Source: Methanolinea sp.
GTDB lineage: Archaea; Halobacteriota; Methanomicrobia; Methanomicrobiales; Methanospirillaceae
Length of the DNA: 64,000 nt
Assembly (NCBI GenBank): GCA_029907345.1
Contig: JARYMB010000010.1
Location: 1-64,000, forward strand
Direction: 5' to 3'
Below the pieces are notes generated by a model. The model worked only from the letters and a program-made list of their open reading frames with translations, searched no databases and was not told the origin of the DNA. Below are positions 35,734 to 43,476 of the stretch, piece by piece (position 1 is the first letter of the stretch; each line of letters opens with the position of its first letter). Made by a program: the position numbers and the translations under genes.

Positions 35734-35917
35734 GCCTTGGTACATTCCCGGATGTTATTCCAGTTATAAATAACGATGTGATCGGGGTATTCCTTCTCTT
35801 CCCGGCCCCCCGTTTTCATGCAAAATCATGAATGAGATAGTGTGGTGCATTAATTGGGTCGTTACTCGACAAAAATTTTTAAAGAGAGATAAAGATCATT
35901 TCCTCAAAAAAGTCGTA

Positions 35918-35925
35918 CAGGAGGT
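35918..35925 (+). promoter_or_regulatory. Strong Shine-Dalgarno fixing the start of the beta-helix/PKD gene
   Basis: CAGGAGGT ends 7 bases before ATG 35933. The frame is open back to 35828, but this near-ideal site and the signal peptide that follows decide the start. A TATA-like AATTTTTAAAG lies near 35872-35882. Confidence 0.7.
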
Positions 35926-35932
35926 TCTCTGC

Positions 35933-38572
35933 ATGAAGAAGAAGGTGGCTTTCAGTGGAACTTGGGACTCACGAACATTTTCTTTCCTCATTCCGGGATG
36001 TATCCTCATTCTTTTCATCTGTATGCCGGTCGCAGCAGAAACATGGACGGTCTGCCCTTCGGGGTGTAACTTCACGAGCATCCAGGAAGCGATCAATGCA
36101 GCATCCGCGGGAGATACCATTCTCGTCATGGCAGGCGAGTTCCATGAACTTGTGGTGGTGAACAAGACAATTGTCTTACGCGGTGAGAATGCAAATACAA
36201 GTGTGATAAACGGAGACTATTCCGGGAACGTGCTGACAATTACGGCAGACGGGGTGCGTGTTGAGAATATCCAGGTAAAAGGGAGCATCAGAAAAAGCGG
36301 AGGCGATATAGGGTTCGGAATAGGAGTTGATACCGCCTGCAATGTCACAATCGATTCATGTATTGTAACGGACAATCAGTTCGGGATTTTTACAAATAAT
36401 ACTTCGGGCCTCGTTATAACGCGAAACGAGGTATTGCAGAACGATCTTCGCGGGATGCTCCTTTACTCCACATCTTTGACAACATGTTCAGAAAATTATG
36501 TGCACGACAATGGCTCAGGTATATTTGCAGATGGTTCCAGGGGATTTTCCTGCCTGAACAACAAAATTGTTCATAACAAATACGGAGGTCTGGCTTTTTT
36601 TAGTATTTCCAAAGATATTATGGTAGAGGGAAATCTCATACAGGACAATGTGTATGTGGATTTCAAGGCCGAAGACGGGGATGTCGACTCATCAGGGGGT
36701 TACTTCGGGGAACTCGACAACGTGACAATCAGGGGCAACCAGTTCATCCACAACGGGGGGATTGGATTTTCAATTTCTGAAATGTCGAATTCTCTTGTCG
36801 ATGGGAACGTCATGGAGAGAAACTATGCCGGTTTCTCCTACGGGGATAATAATCCATATCCCGGAAATAACGTAACGCTCTCAAACACGGTTGATGGCCT
36901 GCCCGTGCTGTATCTTGAAAGGGTCAATGACAGAGATATCACGGGTTCCGGGTATGCGACGATCTACCTTGTCGGCTGCCGGAATATCACCGTTCACGAT
37001 ACGAATATAACGAGCAGGAACGGTTTTGGAATCCTCGCGAGAGGTGGAGAGCGGATCTATGTCAGAAACAATTCAGTCTCGAATTCCATATTCCAGAACA
37101 TCCTCCTGATGTTTGTCACTGATGCAGAAATCGTTTCAAACCATGTTCAGGATGCAGGATACGGTATCGGCGTACTTGCCTCATCGTCCGTGAACGTAAC
37201 CAAAAACCATGCGATGGGACATTCAAAAGCAGGTCTTGCGGCGGCATTAACCGGGAGAGATCTGGTGTTTGCACAAAACATCCTCGAGCGGACCGGAGGC
37301 GGGCTTGGTTTTGAATATTATAGGAATGGAAGCAATACCTCTGCCTTTTCAAACAGAATCACCGGTTTCAACCCGGAGTATCCCATGAGTCTCGGGACAT
37401 ATATCCTGCGTTCTGACAACATCATGATGTGGAACAACGAGATATCCGGGATGTACGAGGGCGTCTTTGTCGGTGGGGGGCAGTCAAACGTCCTGGAGGA
37501 GAATATTGTGGAGGATTGTCGGTTTGGAATTCAGATATCTCCTTTAGGTGGAACTGGAGTGACCATTCCCGCGTGCAATAACCGGGTAATCCATAACGAC
37601 GTATCAGCAGAGAAGATTGCGTTCTTTATCTCCGGTCTCCATGAATACGTGTATTCCAATCATATATTCCTCAACAATTTCACGTCAATCGAAGAACGTC
37701 CATCGGAGGAGGATCCTGAAATAAGTGCAGGATTGCGGAATGCTCACCCAGCGATCCCTGTTGCGTGGGGGCTGTCGCGGTCTTCCGAATTCATGCCGGA
37801 GGGGGGTTCCATCGGTACGGAAGCGACAGGGGAGAATGCATTCCACACCGACACACCGGTCATCTACGAGTTTAGGGGCAAAGTTTTCAAGGGATACCTC
37901 GGGAACCACTGGAACTGGTACAGGGGGACGGATACGGACGGAAATGGCGTGGGGACCACCCCCTACTCCGTATTCATGGACAATTCAGACAGATACCCCC
38001 TTCTCTCACCGGTATCGGAATACCATAGGGATCCCACACCCTCTTTTTACGCAGACTTCGATGCAGATCCCATCTCAGGAGAAGTTCCCCTTTCTGTGGA
38101 ATTCACAGACTGTTCGAAAGGAAATCCCTCCCGCTACCTTTACAGGTTCGGGGACGGTTTCATGTCGATGAGCAAAAACCCGGTTCACACATACCTAAAA
38201 CCCGGGAATTACACAGTCAGCCTCACTATCTGGAAGATAGACGGCAGGAATCTCGTGAATGCAACGACAATCCGGGCAGGGTACATCACGGTGGAAAAGA
38301 AAACGGAACCCGAAGTCAGGATCGATTTCACCGGGACTCCCCTGACCGGGAAAGCCCCGTTGACAGTCTCGTTCACCGGCACTTCCTCGGTACCCCCGAT
38401 CCTCTGGAAGTATAGTTTCGGCGATGGTTTCATGGCGACGCAGCAGAATTCCACCCACACATACCGGCGACCCGGGACGTATAACGTCACGCTCACGACC
38501 TGGACGATGGGACCCGATAAAATACCGGTTACCCACAAAGTGGAAAAACCAGCCTACATCACAGTCACATAA
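35933..38572 (+). CDS. Secreted beta-helix (NosD-like) surface protein with two PKD domains
   Basis: This 879-residue exported protein has a signal peptide (FLIPGCILILFICMPVAAETW) and a right-handed parallel beta-helix made of NosD/PbH1 repeats from about residue 45 to 620, with N-V-T-I and G-I steps. Two C-terminal PKD domains (about 704-790 and 790-879) each carry a FGDGF...HTY...PGXYXVXLT core. Numerous N-x-S/T sequons suggest glycosylation. No membrane anchor or sorting tail is visible. The codons are visibly more A+T-rich than in neighbouring genes, suggesting transfer or a different selective history. It probably functions in the cell envelope or adhesion. Confidence 0.88.
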   Translation: MKKKVAFSGTWDSRTFSFLIPGCILILFICMPVAAETWTVCPSGCNFTSIQEAINAASAGDTILVMAGEFHELVVVNKTIVLRGENANTSVINGDYSGNVLTITADGVRVENIQVKGSIRKSGGDIGFGIGVDTACNVTIDSCIVTDNQFGIFTNNTSGLVITRNEVLQNDLRGMLLYSTSLTTCSENYVHDNGSGIFADGSRGFSCLNNKIVHNKYGGLAFFSISKDIMVEGNLIQDNVYVDFKAEDGDVDSSGGYFGELDNVTIRGNQFIHNGGIGFSISEMSNSLVDGNVMERNYAGFSYGDNNPYPGNNVTLSNTVDGLPVLYLERVNDRDITGSGYATIYLVGCRNITVHDTNITSRNGFGILARGGERIYVRNNSVSNSIFQNILLMFVTDAEIVSNHVQDAGYGIGVLASSSVNVTKNHAMGHSKAGLAAALTGRDLVFAQNILERTGGGLGFEYYRNGSNTSAFSNRITGFNPEYPMSLGTYILRSDNIMMWNNEISGMYEGVFVGGGQSNVLEENIVEDCRFGIQISPLGGTGVTIPACNNRVIHNDVSAEKIAFFISGLHEYVYSNHIFLNNFTSIEERPSEEDPEISAGLRNAHPAIPVAWGLSRSSEFMPEGGSIGTEATGENAFHTDTPVIYEFRGKVFKGYLGNHWNWYRGTDTDGNGVGTTPYSVFMDNSDRYPLLSPVSEYHRDPTPSFYADFDADPISGEVPLSVEFTDCSKGNPSRYLYRFGDGFMSMSKNPVHTYLKPGNYTVSLTIWKIDGRNLVNATTIRAGYITVEKKTEPEVRIDFTGTPLTGKAPLTVSFTGTSSVPPILWKYSFGDGFMATQQNSTHTYRRPGTYNVTLTTWTMGPDKIPVTHKVEKPAYITVT

Positions 38573-38573
38573 C

Positions 38574-38594
38574 TTCTCCTTTTTTTCTCTTTTT
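38574..38594 (+). terminator. T-rich transcript end after the beta-helix/PKD gene
   Basis: The pyrimidine-rich stretch right after the stop contains runs of six, three and four T separated by C. Archaeal RNA polymerase commonly terminates at such tracts without needing a hairpin. No other rightward signal follows before the next gene. Confidence 0.5.
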
Positions 38595-38599
38595 CAGAC

Positions 38600-38720
38600 A
38601 GGTTACCGATTCGACTGGTGGAGACAAGGCTCTTCGCTGTTCCGAGCAGGTCGCGAAGAATTCAAGGGGGAGCCTGCCAACCCCGGGGGGTGCCCCGGCG
38701 AATGTTCACGGTGATGTCAT
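38600..38720. other. G+C-rich structured island in a gene-free, A+T-rich interval; possible ncRNA
   Basis: The interval 38573-38906 holds no convincing gene. Within it, 38628-38674 can fold as a two-tier hairpin: GGCT (38628-38631) with AGCC (38671-38674), enclosing CTTCGC (38632-38637) with GCGAAG (38653-38658). A further C/G block (38679-38698) follows. The flanks are A+T-rich. No known RNA family is recognised, so this is a candidate only. Confidence 0.3.
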
Positions 38721-38875
38721 GGAAAGTCGACATTTCTTCTTTGGATTATGAACCCAATGAAAACTGAATAAGGCTGTCGTGCACAGATGTAACTTACTTC
38801 CTTAAAATGACGAAGAGCCAAAAAATGACATTTTCCTCCATTTTCATTCCGAATCCCTTTTAAACGAAGAGATAT

Positions 38876-38888
38876 CATATATTTTTTA
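38876..38888 (+). promoter_or_regulatory. TATA box for duplicated-repeat anchored protein gene
   Basis: CATATATTTTTTA is centred about 25 bases before ATG 38907, so the transcript is likely leaderless. This favours that start over the GTG at 38898. Confidence 0.5.
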
Positions 38889-38906
38889 CAGGATAAAGTG
38901 ATCCAG

Positions 38907-39593
38907 ATGGAAATTTCAATGCGATTTCTCATGGCCGTTCTGGTCGCAGGGTTCTTCCTTGCAGTCCTCCCCGCCGGTGCAGAGCCAATTATCGGGGGAG
39001 ACCAGGCATGGTATGCCGTTCACTGCAACGTAGACGGTGCGAGCGTCTACTTCGATGGTGAATACAAGGGAGAGATCCAGGGTAACGTCCTGAACGTCCC
39101 GGTCTATACCACCGGGACACCCTACAAGACGTATTCCGTCCAGAAAGAGGGTTACACGACATTCAGCGACTCGATCCCCGGTGTTCCCGGCAAAGGGGAG
39201 ACGTTTGACCTGTACGCGACCCTGAATCCCACGCAGCCGACCCAGCCCCCGCTCATCGGCGGTGACATCGGGTGGTTTGCGGTCCACTGCAATGTTGATG
39301 GTGCATCCGTCGCGTTCGATAACACTCCCCAGGGAGTCATCACGAACGGCATCCTGACGGTCCAGGTGTACACGACTGCAACGCCGTTCAGGACGTACAC
39401 CGTGACGATGCCGGGGTACCAGCCATACACGGGAACGATCGACCGGTACCCGGGGAAAGGAGAGACGGTTGACCTGTACGCGACCCTCAACCCTGTACCC
39501 ACGCCGACTCCCACGAAATCACCCCTGTTGACCATCCTTGTCCTCGTCGCTGTCGGCGCGGCCGGTCTCCTTGCTGTGCGGAGGAAGGAGTAA
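38907..39593 (+). CDS. Membrane-anchored surface protein with two PEGA-like repeats
   Basis: This 228-residue protein has a signal peptide (MRFLMAVLVAGFFLAVLPAGAE). Two tandem copies of a roughly 95-residue unit follow, each starting IIGGD/LIGGD, with FAVHCNVDGASVxFD, then a VYTT..P.RTYxV strand and ending PGKGETxDLYATLNP. The first half of the unit is like a PEGA domain. A Thr/Pro linker (PTPTPTKS) leads to a single C-terminal transmembrane helix and the basic tail VRRKE, typical of methanogen surface proteins that are anchored or processed. ATG 38919 is an alternative start. Confidence 0.82.
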   Translation: MEISMRFLMAVLVAGFFLAVLPAGAEPIIGGDQAWYAVHCNVDGASVYFDGEYKGEIQGNVLNVPVYTTGTPYKTYSVQKEGYTTFSDSIPGVPGKGETFDLYATLNPTQPTQPPLIGGDIGWFAVHCNVDGASVAFDNTPQGVITNGILTVQVYTTATPFRTYTVTMPGYQPYTGTIDRYPGKGETVDLYATLNPVPTPTPTKSPLLTILVLVAVGAAGLLAVRRKE

Positions 39594-39783
39594 CCGGCGG
39601 ACACGGCTCCTTTACGGGGCCTGCCCCGCATTTTTTCTCTCCCGGCCTTTCTGAAGTCCGGAATTTACCCGTATCCCATACCGGTACATCCAGTGTCTTT
39701 TATCGTTCCCTGCCTTTCCGGACCCGTGCTTCCGGGAAGAGTTAGTTAGGATGATTAGCTTAACATAGCGCCAAATGTCAATT

Positions 39784-39793
39784 TTTTTTATAC
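39784..39793 (+). promoter_or_regulatory. TATA box for the molybdopterin gene cluster
   Basis: TTTTTTATAC lies about 29 bases before ATG 39818, giving a near-leaderless transcript that begins the small protein-moeA-moeA2 string. Confidence 0.45.
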
Positions 39794-39817
39794 CACTCAT
39801 ATCCCATATATGGAATC

Positions 39818-39994
39818 ATGGACGAAGAGAAAGTACGGAAAGCCTTTGAAGCGGAAGGAATCGTCAAGGAGATCACGTGTCCCCAGGCATTTGCCCTCTC
39901 GGAGAAGTATGGCATCCTGAAGATGGACATTGCCCGGTACTGCAATACGCACGGCATCAAGATACGGGCATGCCAGCTGGGCTGCTTTAAATGA
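39818..39994 (+). CDS. Small conserved-looking protein (58 aa) with CxxxC end, coupled to moeA
   Basis: This 58-residue protein was missed by length-limited searches. It begins MDEEKVRKAFEAEG and has Cys in EITCPQAF and RYCNTHG, ending IKIRACQLGCFK. The two predicted helices with a short turn look like a winged-helix or homeodomain-size DNA-binding fold, while the terminal CQLGC could bind metal. I recall similar small proteins near molybdenum cofactor genes but cannot name a family. Its stop overlaps the moeA start by four bases (ATGA), and a TATA box precedes it. A sensor or regulator of Mo/W metabolism is a plausible inference. Confidence 0.68.
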   Translation: MDEEKVRKAFEAEGIVKEITCPQAFALSEKYGILKMDIARYCNTHGIKIRACQLGCFK

Positions 39995-41196
39995 GCCTTT
40001 TTCTGAAGACGATTCCGGTGGGAGAGGCAGTGGGAATCGCGGCGGGTATTGCACGCCCCCTTTCCCCGGAGGAAGTGCCTCTCGAAGAAGCTGTCGGCAG
40101 GGTGCTTGCCCGGGACGTATACCCTGACCTCGATATCCCGGGCTTCGATCGCTCCGTTGTCGATGGCTATGCTGTCGTTGCAGCGGATACCGCCGGGGCC
40201 GGGGAGTCGATTCCCGCGCTTCTCACGCTCTTTGCCACTGTCAGGATGGGGGAGGAAGCGAAGACCGAACTCAGGGAGGGCTATTGCGTTTACGTCCCGA
40301 CCGGCGGGGCCGTCCCTCCCGGAGCCGATGCCGTTGTCATGGTTGAGGACTGCGAGGTCATCGGGGACCAGGTTCTCGTCAAAAGACCGGTGGGGAGCGG
40401 GGAGAACATCGTCCGCAGGGGAGAGGACTTCTCCCGGGACAGGCCCGCGCTCCGGGCCGGCCGGAGGATCCGGCCTGCCGACTGCGGTGTCCTTGCAGCC
40501 ATCGGCTGCCCGGCCGTCCCCGTCTTCCGTGTGCCCCGTGTCGGCGTGATCTCCACGGGAAACGAACTTGTCAGTGCCCGCGACGTCCCGGGAGAGGGAA
40601 GGGTGAGGGACAGTAACGGGCCGATGATAGCTGCATACCTCCGGAAGAGCGGCTGCCGGGAAAAGACCTATGGCATTGTCCCGGACGATCGCGGGGCCCT
40701 ATTTTCGGCACTCCGGCAGGCCCTTGCCGAAAACGATGCCGTCATCCTCTCGGGAGGGAGTTCCAAGGACGAGCGCGACCTGACGGCTGACCTCATCGGC
40801 GAACTGGGGGAAGTCCTGGTCCACGGTATCGCCATCTCGCCGGGAAAACCTACCATCATCGGCAGGTGCGGGGAAAAACCGGTTATCGGGCTCCCCGGCC
40901 ACCCGGCTTCCGCACTCGTCGTTCTCGACAGGATAGCCCGCCCCCTCCTATCGGCGCTCTCCGGTGAAACGTCACGCATCGAAAACACGGTTCTTGCAGT
41001 CCTTGCAGAGAACATCCCGTCCGCCCGGGGCAGGGAAGACTACGTCAGGGTGCGGCTCGACGGCGGGCGGGCAGTCCCGGTCTTCGGGAAGTCAGGTCTC
41101 CTCAACACGCTCGCAGAGTCCGACGGGATGGTCCGTGTTCCGGCAGGGACCGAGGGACTCGAGGCCGGGACGACCGTCGAGGTGTTGCTGTGGTGA
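39991..41196 (+). CDS. moeA: Molybdopterin molybdenumtransferase MoeA
   Basis: MoeA inserts molybdate or tungstate into adenylylated molybdopterin, supplying the cofactor of formylmethanofuran dehydrogenase. The 401-residue protein has the MoeA domains in order: PGFDRSVVDGYAV, VPTGGAVPPGADAVVMVEDC, VGVISTGNEL, DAVILSGGSSKDERDL and ISPGKPTIIG..KPVIGLPGHPASA. It is translationally coupled to the small protein upstream and to the second moeA downstream (41190). Confidence 0.95.
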   Translation: MSLFLKTIPVGEAVGIAAGIARPLSPEEVPLEEAVGRVLARDVYPDLDIPGFDRSVVDGYAVVAADTAGAGESIPALLTLFATVRMGEEAKTELREGYCVYVPTGGAVPPGADAVVMVEDCEVIGDQVLVKRPVGSGENIVRRGEDFSRDRPALRAGRRIRPADCGVLAAIGCPAVPVFRVPRVGVISTGNELVSARDVPGEGRVRDSNGPMIAAYLRKSGCREKTYGIVPDDRGALFSALRQALAENDAVILSGGSSKDERDLTADLIGELGEVLVHGIAISPGKPTIIGRCGEKPVIGLPGHPASALVVLDRIARPLLSALSGETSRIENTVLAVLAENIPSARGREDYVRVRLDGGRAVPVFGKSGLLNTLAESDGMVRVPAGTEGLEAGTTVEVLLW

Positions 41197-43043
41197 AGAG
41201 GTACCTCTCGGTTGTCTCGCTCGCGGAAGCGAAGGCGGCCCTTGCCAGGACACCCGTCCCGTGCAGGGAGAAGATCGTGCCCCTCATGGAGGCATGCGGG
41301 CGTGTCACGGCACGGCCCCTCTATGCCCCCTACTCCGTCCCCGGGGAACACATTGCGGCAATGGACGGGATTGCCGTCCGGAGCGCCGAGACGGCCGGAG
41401 CATCGGAGCAGTCCCCGGTCATCCTGGAAGATGCCGTTTTGGTCAACACGGGAAACGTCGTCCCACCCGGCTACGATGCGGTCATCATGATCGAGGAGGT
41501 CTGGAAAGAGGGTGATGCCTTCCTCATCCGGAGACCCGCCAGTCCCTGGCAGCACGTCCGGCCCCCCGGCGAAGACATCGCCGAGTCCGAGATGGTACTC
41601 CCTTCCGGCCACCGCGTGCGTCCCCAGGATATCGGGGCGCTCGCGACATACGGGATCACGCAGGTCCCGGTCCGGTACTTCCGTGCCGGGCTCATCCCGA
41701 CGGGGAGTGAACTCGTCCCCCCGGGGACGAGACCGGGGCCCGGCCAGGTGGTCGAGAGCAACACCCGCCTCGCCGGGGCATGGCTGGCAGGTTATGGCGG
41801 CGAATGCACGTGGTATCCCCCGGTGAGGGATGACCCGGCGCTCATACGCGAGGCGATCCTTTCGGCCGCCCGGGAGAACGATCTCGTCATCGTCTCGGCC
41901 GGCTCGTCTGCAGGGACAAGGGACTACACGGCGGAAGTCCTCGCGGACGTCGGCAGGGTCGTCGTCCACGGCGTTGCCGTCAAGCCGGGAAAACCGGTCA
42001 TCATCGGTGCCGTGGGGGAGGTTCCCGTCATCGGGATGCCCGGATACCCGCTCTCGGCACTCACTGTGCTCCGCGAACTCGTCAGTCACCTCCTCTCGGT
42101 ATCGGGCATACCGGTCTTTGGCTACTCGGAGGTCGATGCCAGGCTGACGACGACTCTCCACTCAGAGGCAGGAGTGGACGAGTTCGTGCTCGTATCCTGC
42201 GGGAACGTCGGCGGGCAGTGGGTCGCAACACCCCTCTCCCGGGGGTCGGGGGTCCAGATGAGTGCCGTACGGTCGAACGGGTACATCTGCATACCCGCAT
42301 CGGTCGAAGGGTTTTCCGCAGGCCAACAGGTCCGGGTCCGGCTCTCGGAGACCATGGACAGGGCGGCATCCGCGCTCGTCGTAACGGGGAGCCACGACCC
42401 TGCCCTCGACCTGCTCGCGGACATCCTGAACGCAGGGGGAATCGGCCTCTTCTCGTCCCATGTCGGGAGCATGGGAGGCCTCCTTGCCCTCCGCAAGGGT
42501 GACTGCCATGCGGCGCCCATGCACCTGCTCGCCGCAAACAGTGACTACAACGTGCCGTTCATCAGGAAGTACCTTCCGGGAACCGGAATCGAACTGGTCT
42601 GCGTTGCCGGGAGGGAACAGGGGATCATGTCGAAAACCGGGCTCTCGCTCGATGACCTGCCCGGAAGAAGATTCATCAACCGGCAGAAGGGCTCGGGCAC
42701 CCGTATGCTCCTTGACCACGAGCTGCAAAGGAGGGGGATTTCACCGCGGGACATTCCCGGGTATGACAGGGAGGTCCCGACCCACACTGCCGTCGCCCTC
42801 GCTGTCCGGAGCGGGGAGGCCGAGGCAGGGATGGGGGTCGCTTCTGCCGCACGGGCGTTTGGCCTCTCCTTTGTCCCCGTGGCAAGCGAGAGGTACGAAC
42901 TTGCCATCCCGGTCTTTGCCCTGGACGACCCGAGGGTGCAGGCACTCGTGGACGCTGTCTCTTCCCCGGGCTTCCGCACGGCCCTCGAAAAAATGGGGGG
43001 CTACAGGACGGAGATCACCGGTTCACGGCGGAGAGTGCCTTAA
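41190..43043 (+). CDS. MoeA fused to periplasmic-binding-like domain
   Basis: This is a 617-residue two-part protein. Residues 1-405 are a second MoeA (AAMDGIAVRSAET, VVPPGYDAVIMIEE, LIPTGSELVPPGT, IVSAGSSAGTRDYT, PVIGMPGYPLSAL). Residues about 410-605 form a type 2 periplasmic-binding-like domain (LVVTGSHDPALDLLADIL to FVPVASERYELAIPVF), as found at the end of some archaeal and bacterial MoeA proteins. The domain may sense or deliver the oxyanion in the cytoplasm; no signal peptide is present. GTG 41190 overlaps the moeA stop, and the 3' end overlaps the convergent TIGR00725 gene by 29 bases. Confidence 0.9.
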   Translation: MVKRYLSVVSLAEAKAALARTPVPCREKIVPLMEACGRVTARPLYAPYSVPGEHIAAMDGIAVRSAETAGASEQSPVILEDAVLVNTGNVVPPGYDAVIMIEEVWKEGDAFLIRRPASPWQHVRPPGEDIAESEMVLPSGHRVRPQDIGALATYGITQVPVRYFRAGLIPTGSELVPPGTRPGPGQVVESNTRLAGAWLAGYGGECTWYPPVRDDPALIREAILSAARENDLVIVSAGSSAGTRDYTAEVLADVGRVVVHGVAVKPGKPVIIGAVGEVPVIGMPGYPLSALTVLRELVSHLLSVSGIPVFGYSEVDARLTTTLHSEAGVDEFVLVSCGNVGGQWVATPLSRGSGVQMSAVRSNGYICIPASVEGFSAGQQVRVRLSETMDRAASALVVTGSHDPALDLLADILNAGGIGLFSSHVGSMGGLLALRKGDCHAAPMHLLAANSDYNVPFIRKYLPGTGIELVCVAGREQGIMSKTGLSLDDLPGRRFINRQKGSGTRMLLDHELQRRGISPRDIPGYDREVPTHTAVALAVRSGEAEAGMGVASAARAFGLSFVPVASERYELAIPVFALDDPRVQALVDAVSSPGFRTALEKMGGYRTEITGSRRRVP

Positions 43044-43476
43044 AACAGGCATCCTGCGGGGTCGGGCATGCAAAGACCCCCGGGATGTCCCAGGTCCGGT
43101 ACCCGAAGACCGGTTTTCCTGCCTTCAGTGCAAAGGCAATCTCCGACAGGGTCCCGTATCCTCCCCCGACGGCGATGACGGCGTCCGCACTCCCGACCAC
43201 GAGGTAGTTCCGTGCATGGGACATCCCAGTCCTGACCCGGACGGAGAGGTAAGGGTTTCCGTCCCCCGTGCCCGGGAGAATCCCGACCGTGATCCCGCCG
43301 GACGATGCAGCACCGCGGCAGGACGCCTCCATCACCCCCGACATGCCGCCCGAGATGAGGATGGCCCCGTTTTCTGCAAGGGTTCTCCCGATCTCCCCGG
43401 CTGCTCTCTCTTCCTCCTCGCTGCAGTCACCTGCCCCGATCACTGCGACCTGCACGGGCCGGGTCCGGCCGGTCAC
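43015..43476 (-). CDS. TIGR00725 family (LOG/MCP-like Rossmann) protein
   Basis: This 153-residue protein of the lysine-decarboxylase-like/LOG superfamily has VAVIGAGDCSEEE at its N terminus, AILISGGMSGVMEA, and the phosphate-binding GGGYGTLSEIAFAL. TIGR00725 members resemble molybdenum cofactor carrier proteins; the function here is unproven, though the adjacent moeA genes fit. Its start overlaps the stop of the aldehyde dehydrogenase gene, so those two form a leftward operon. Confidence 0.88.
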   Translation of the reverse strand: MTGRTRPVQVAVIGAGDCSEEEERAAGEIGRTLAENGAILISGGMSGVMEASCRGAASSGGITVGILPGTGDGNPYLSVRVRTGMSHARNYLVVGSADAVIAVGGGYGTLSEIAFALKAGKPVFGYRTWDIPGVFACPTPQDACFKALSAVNR

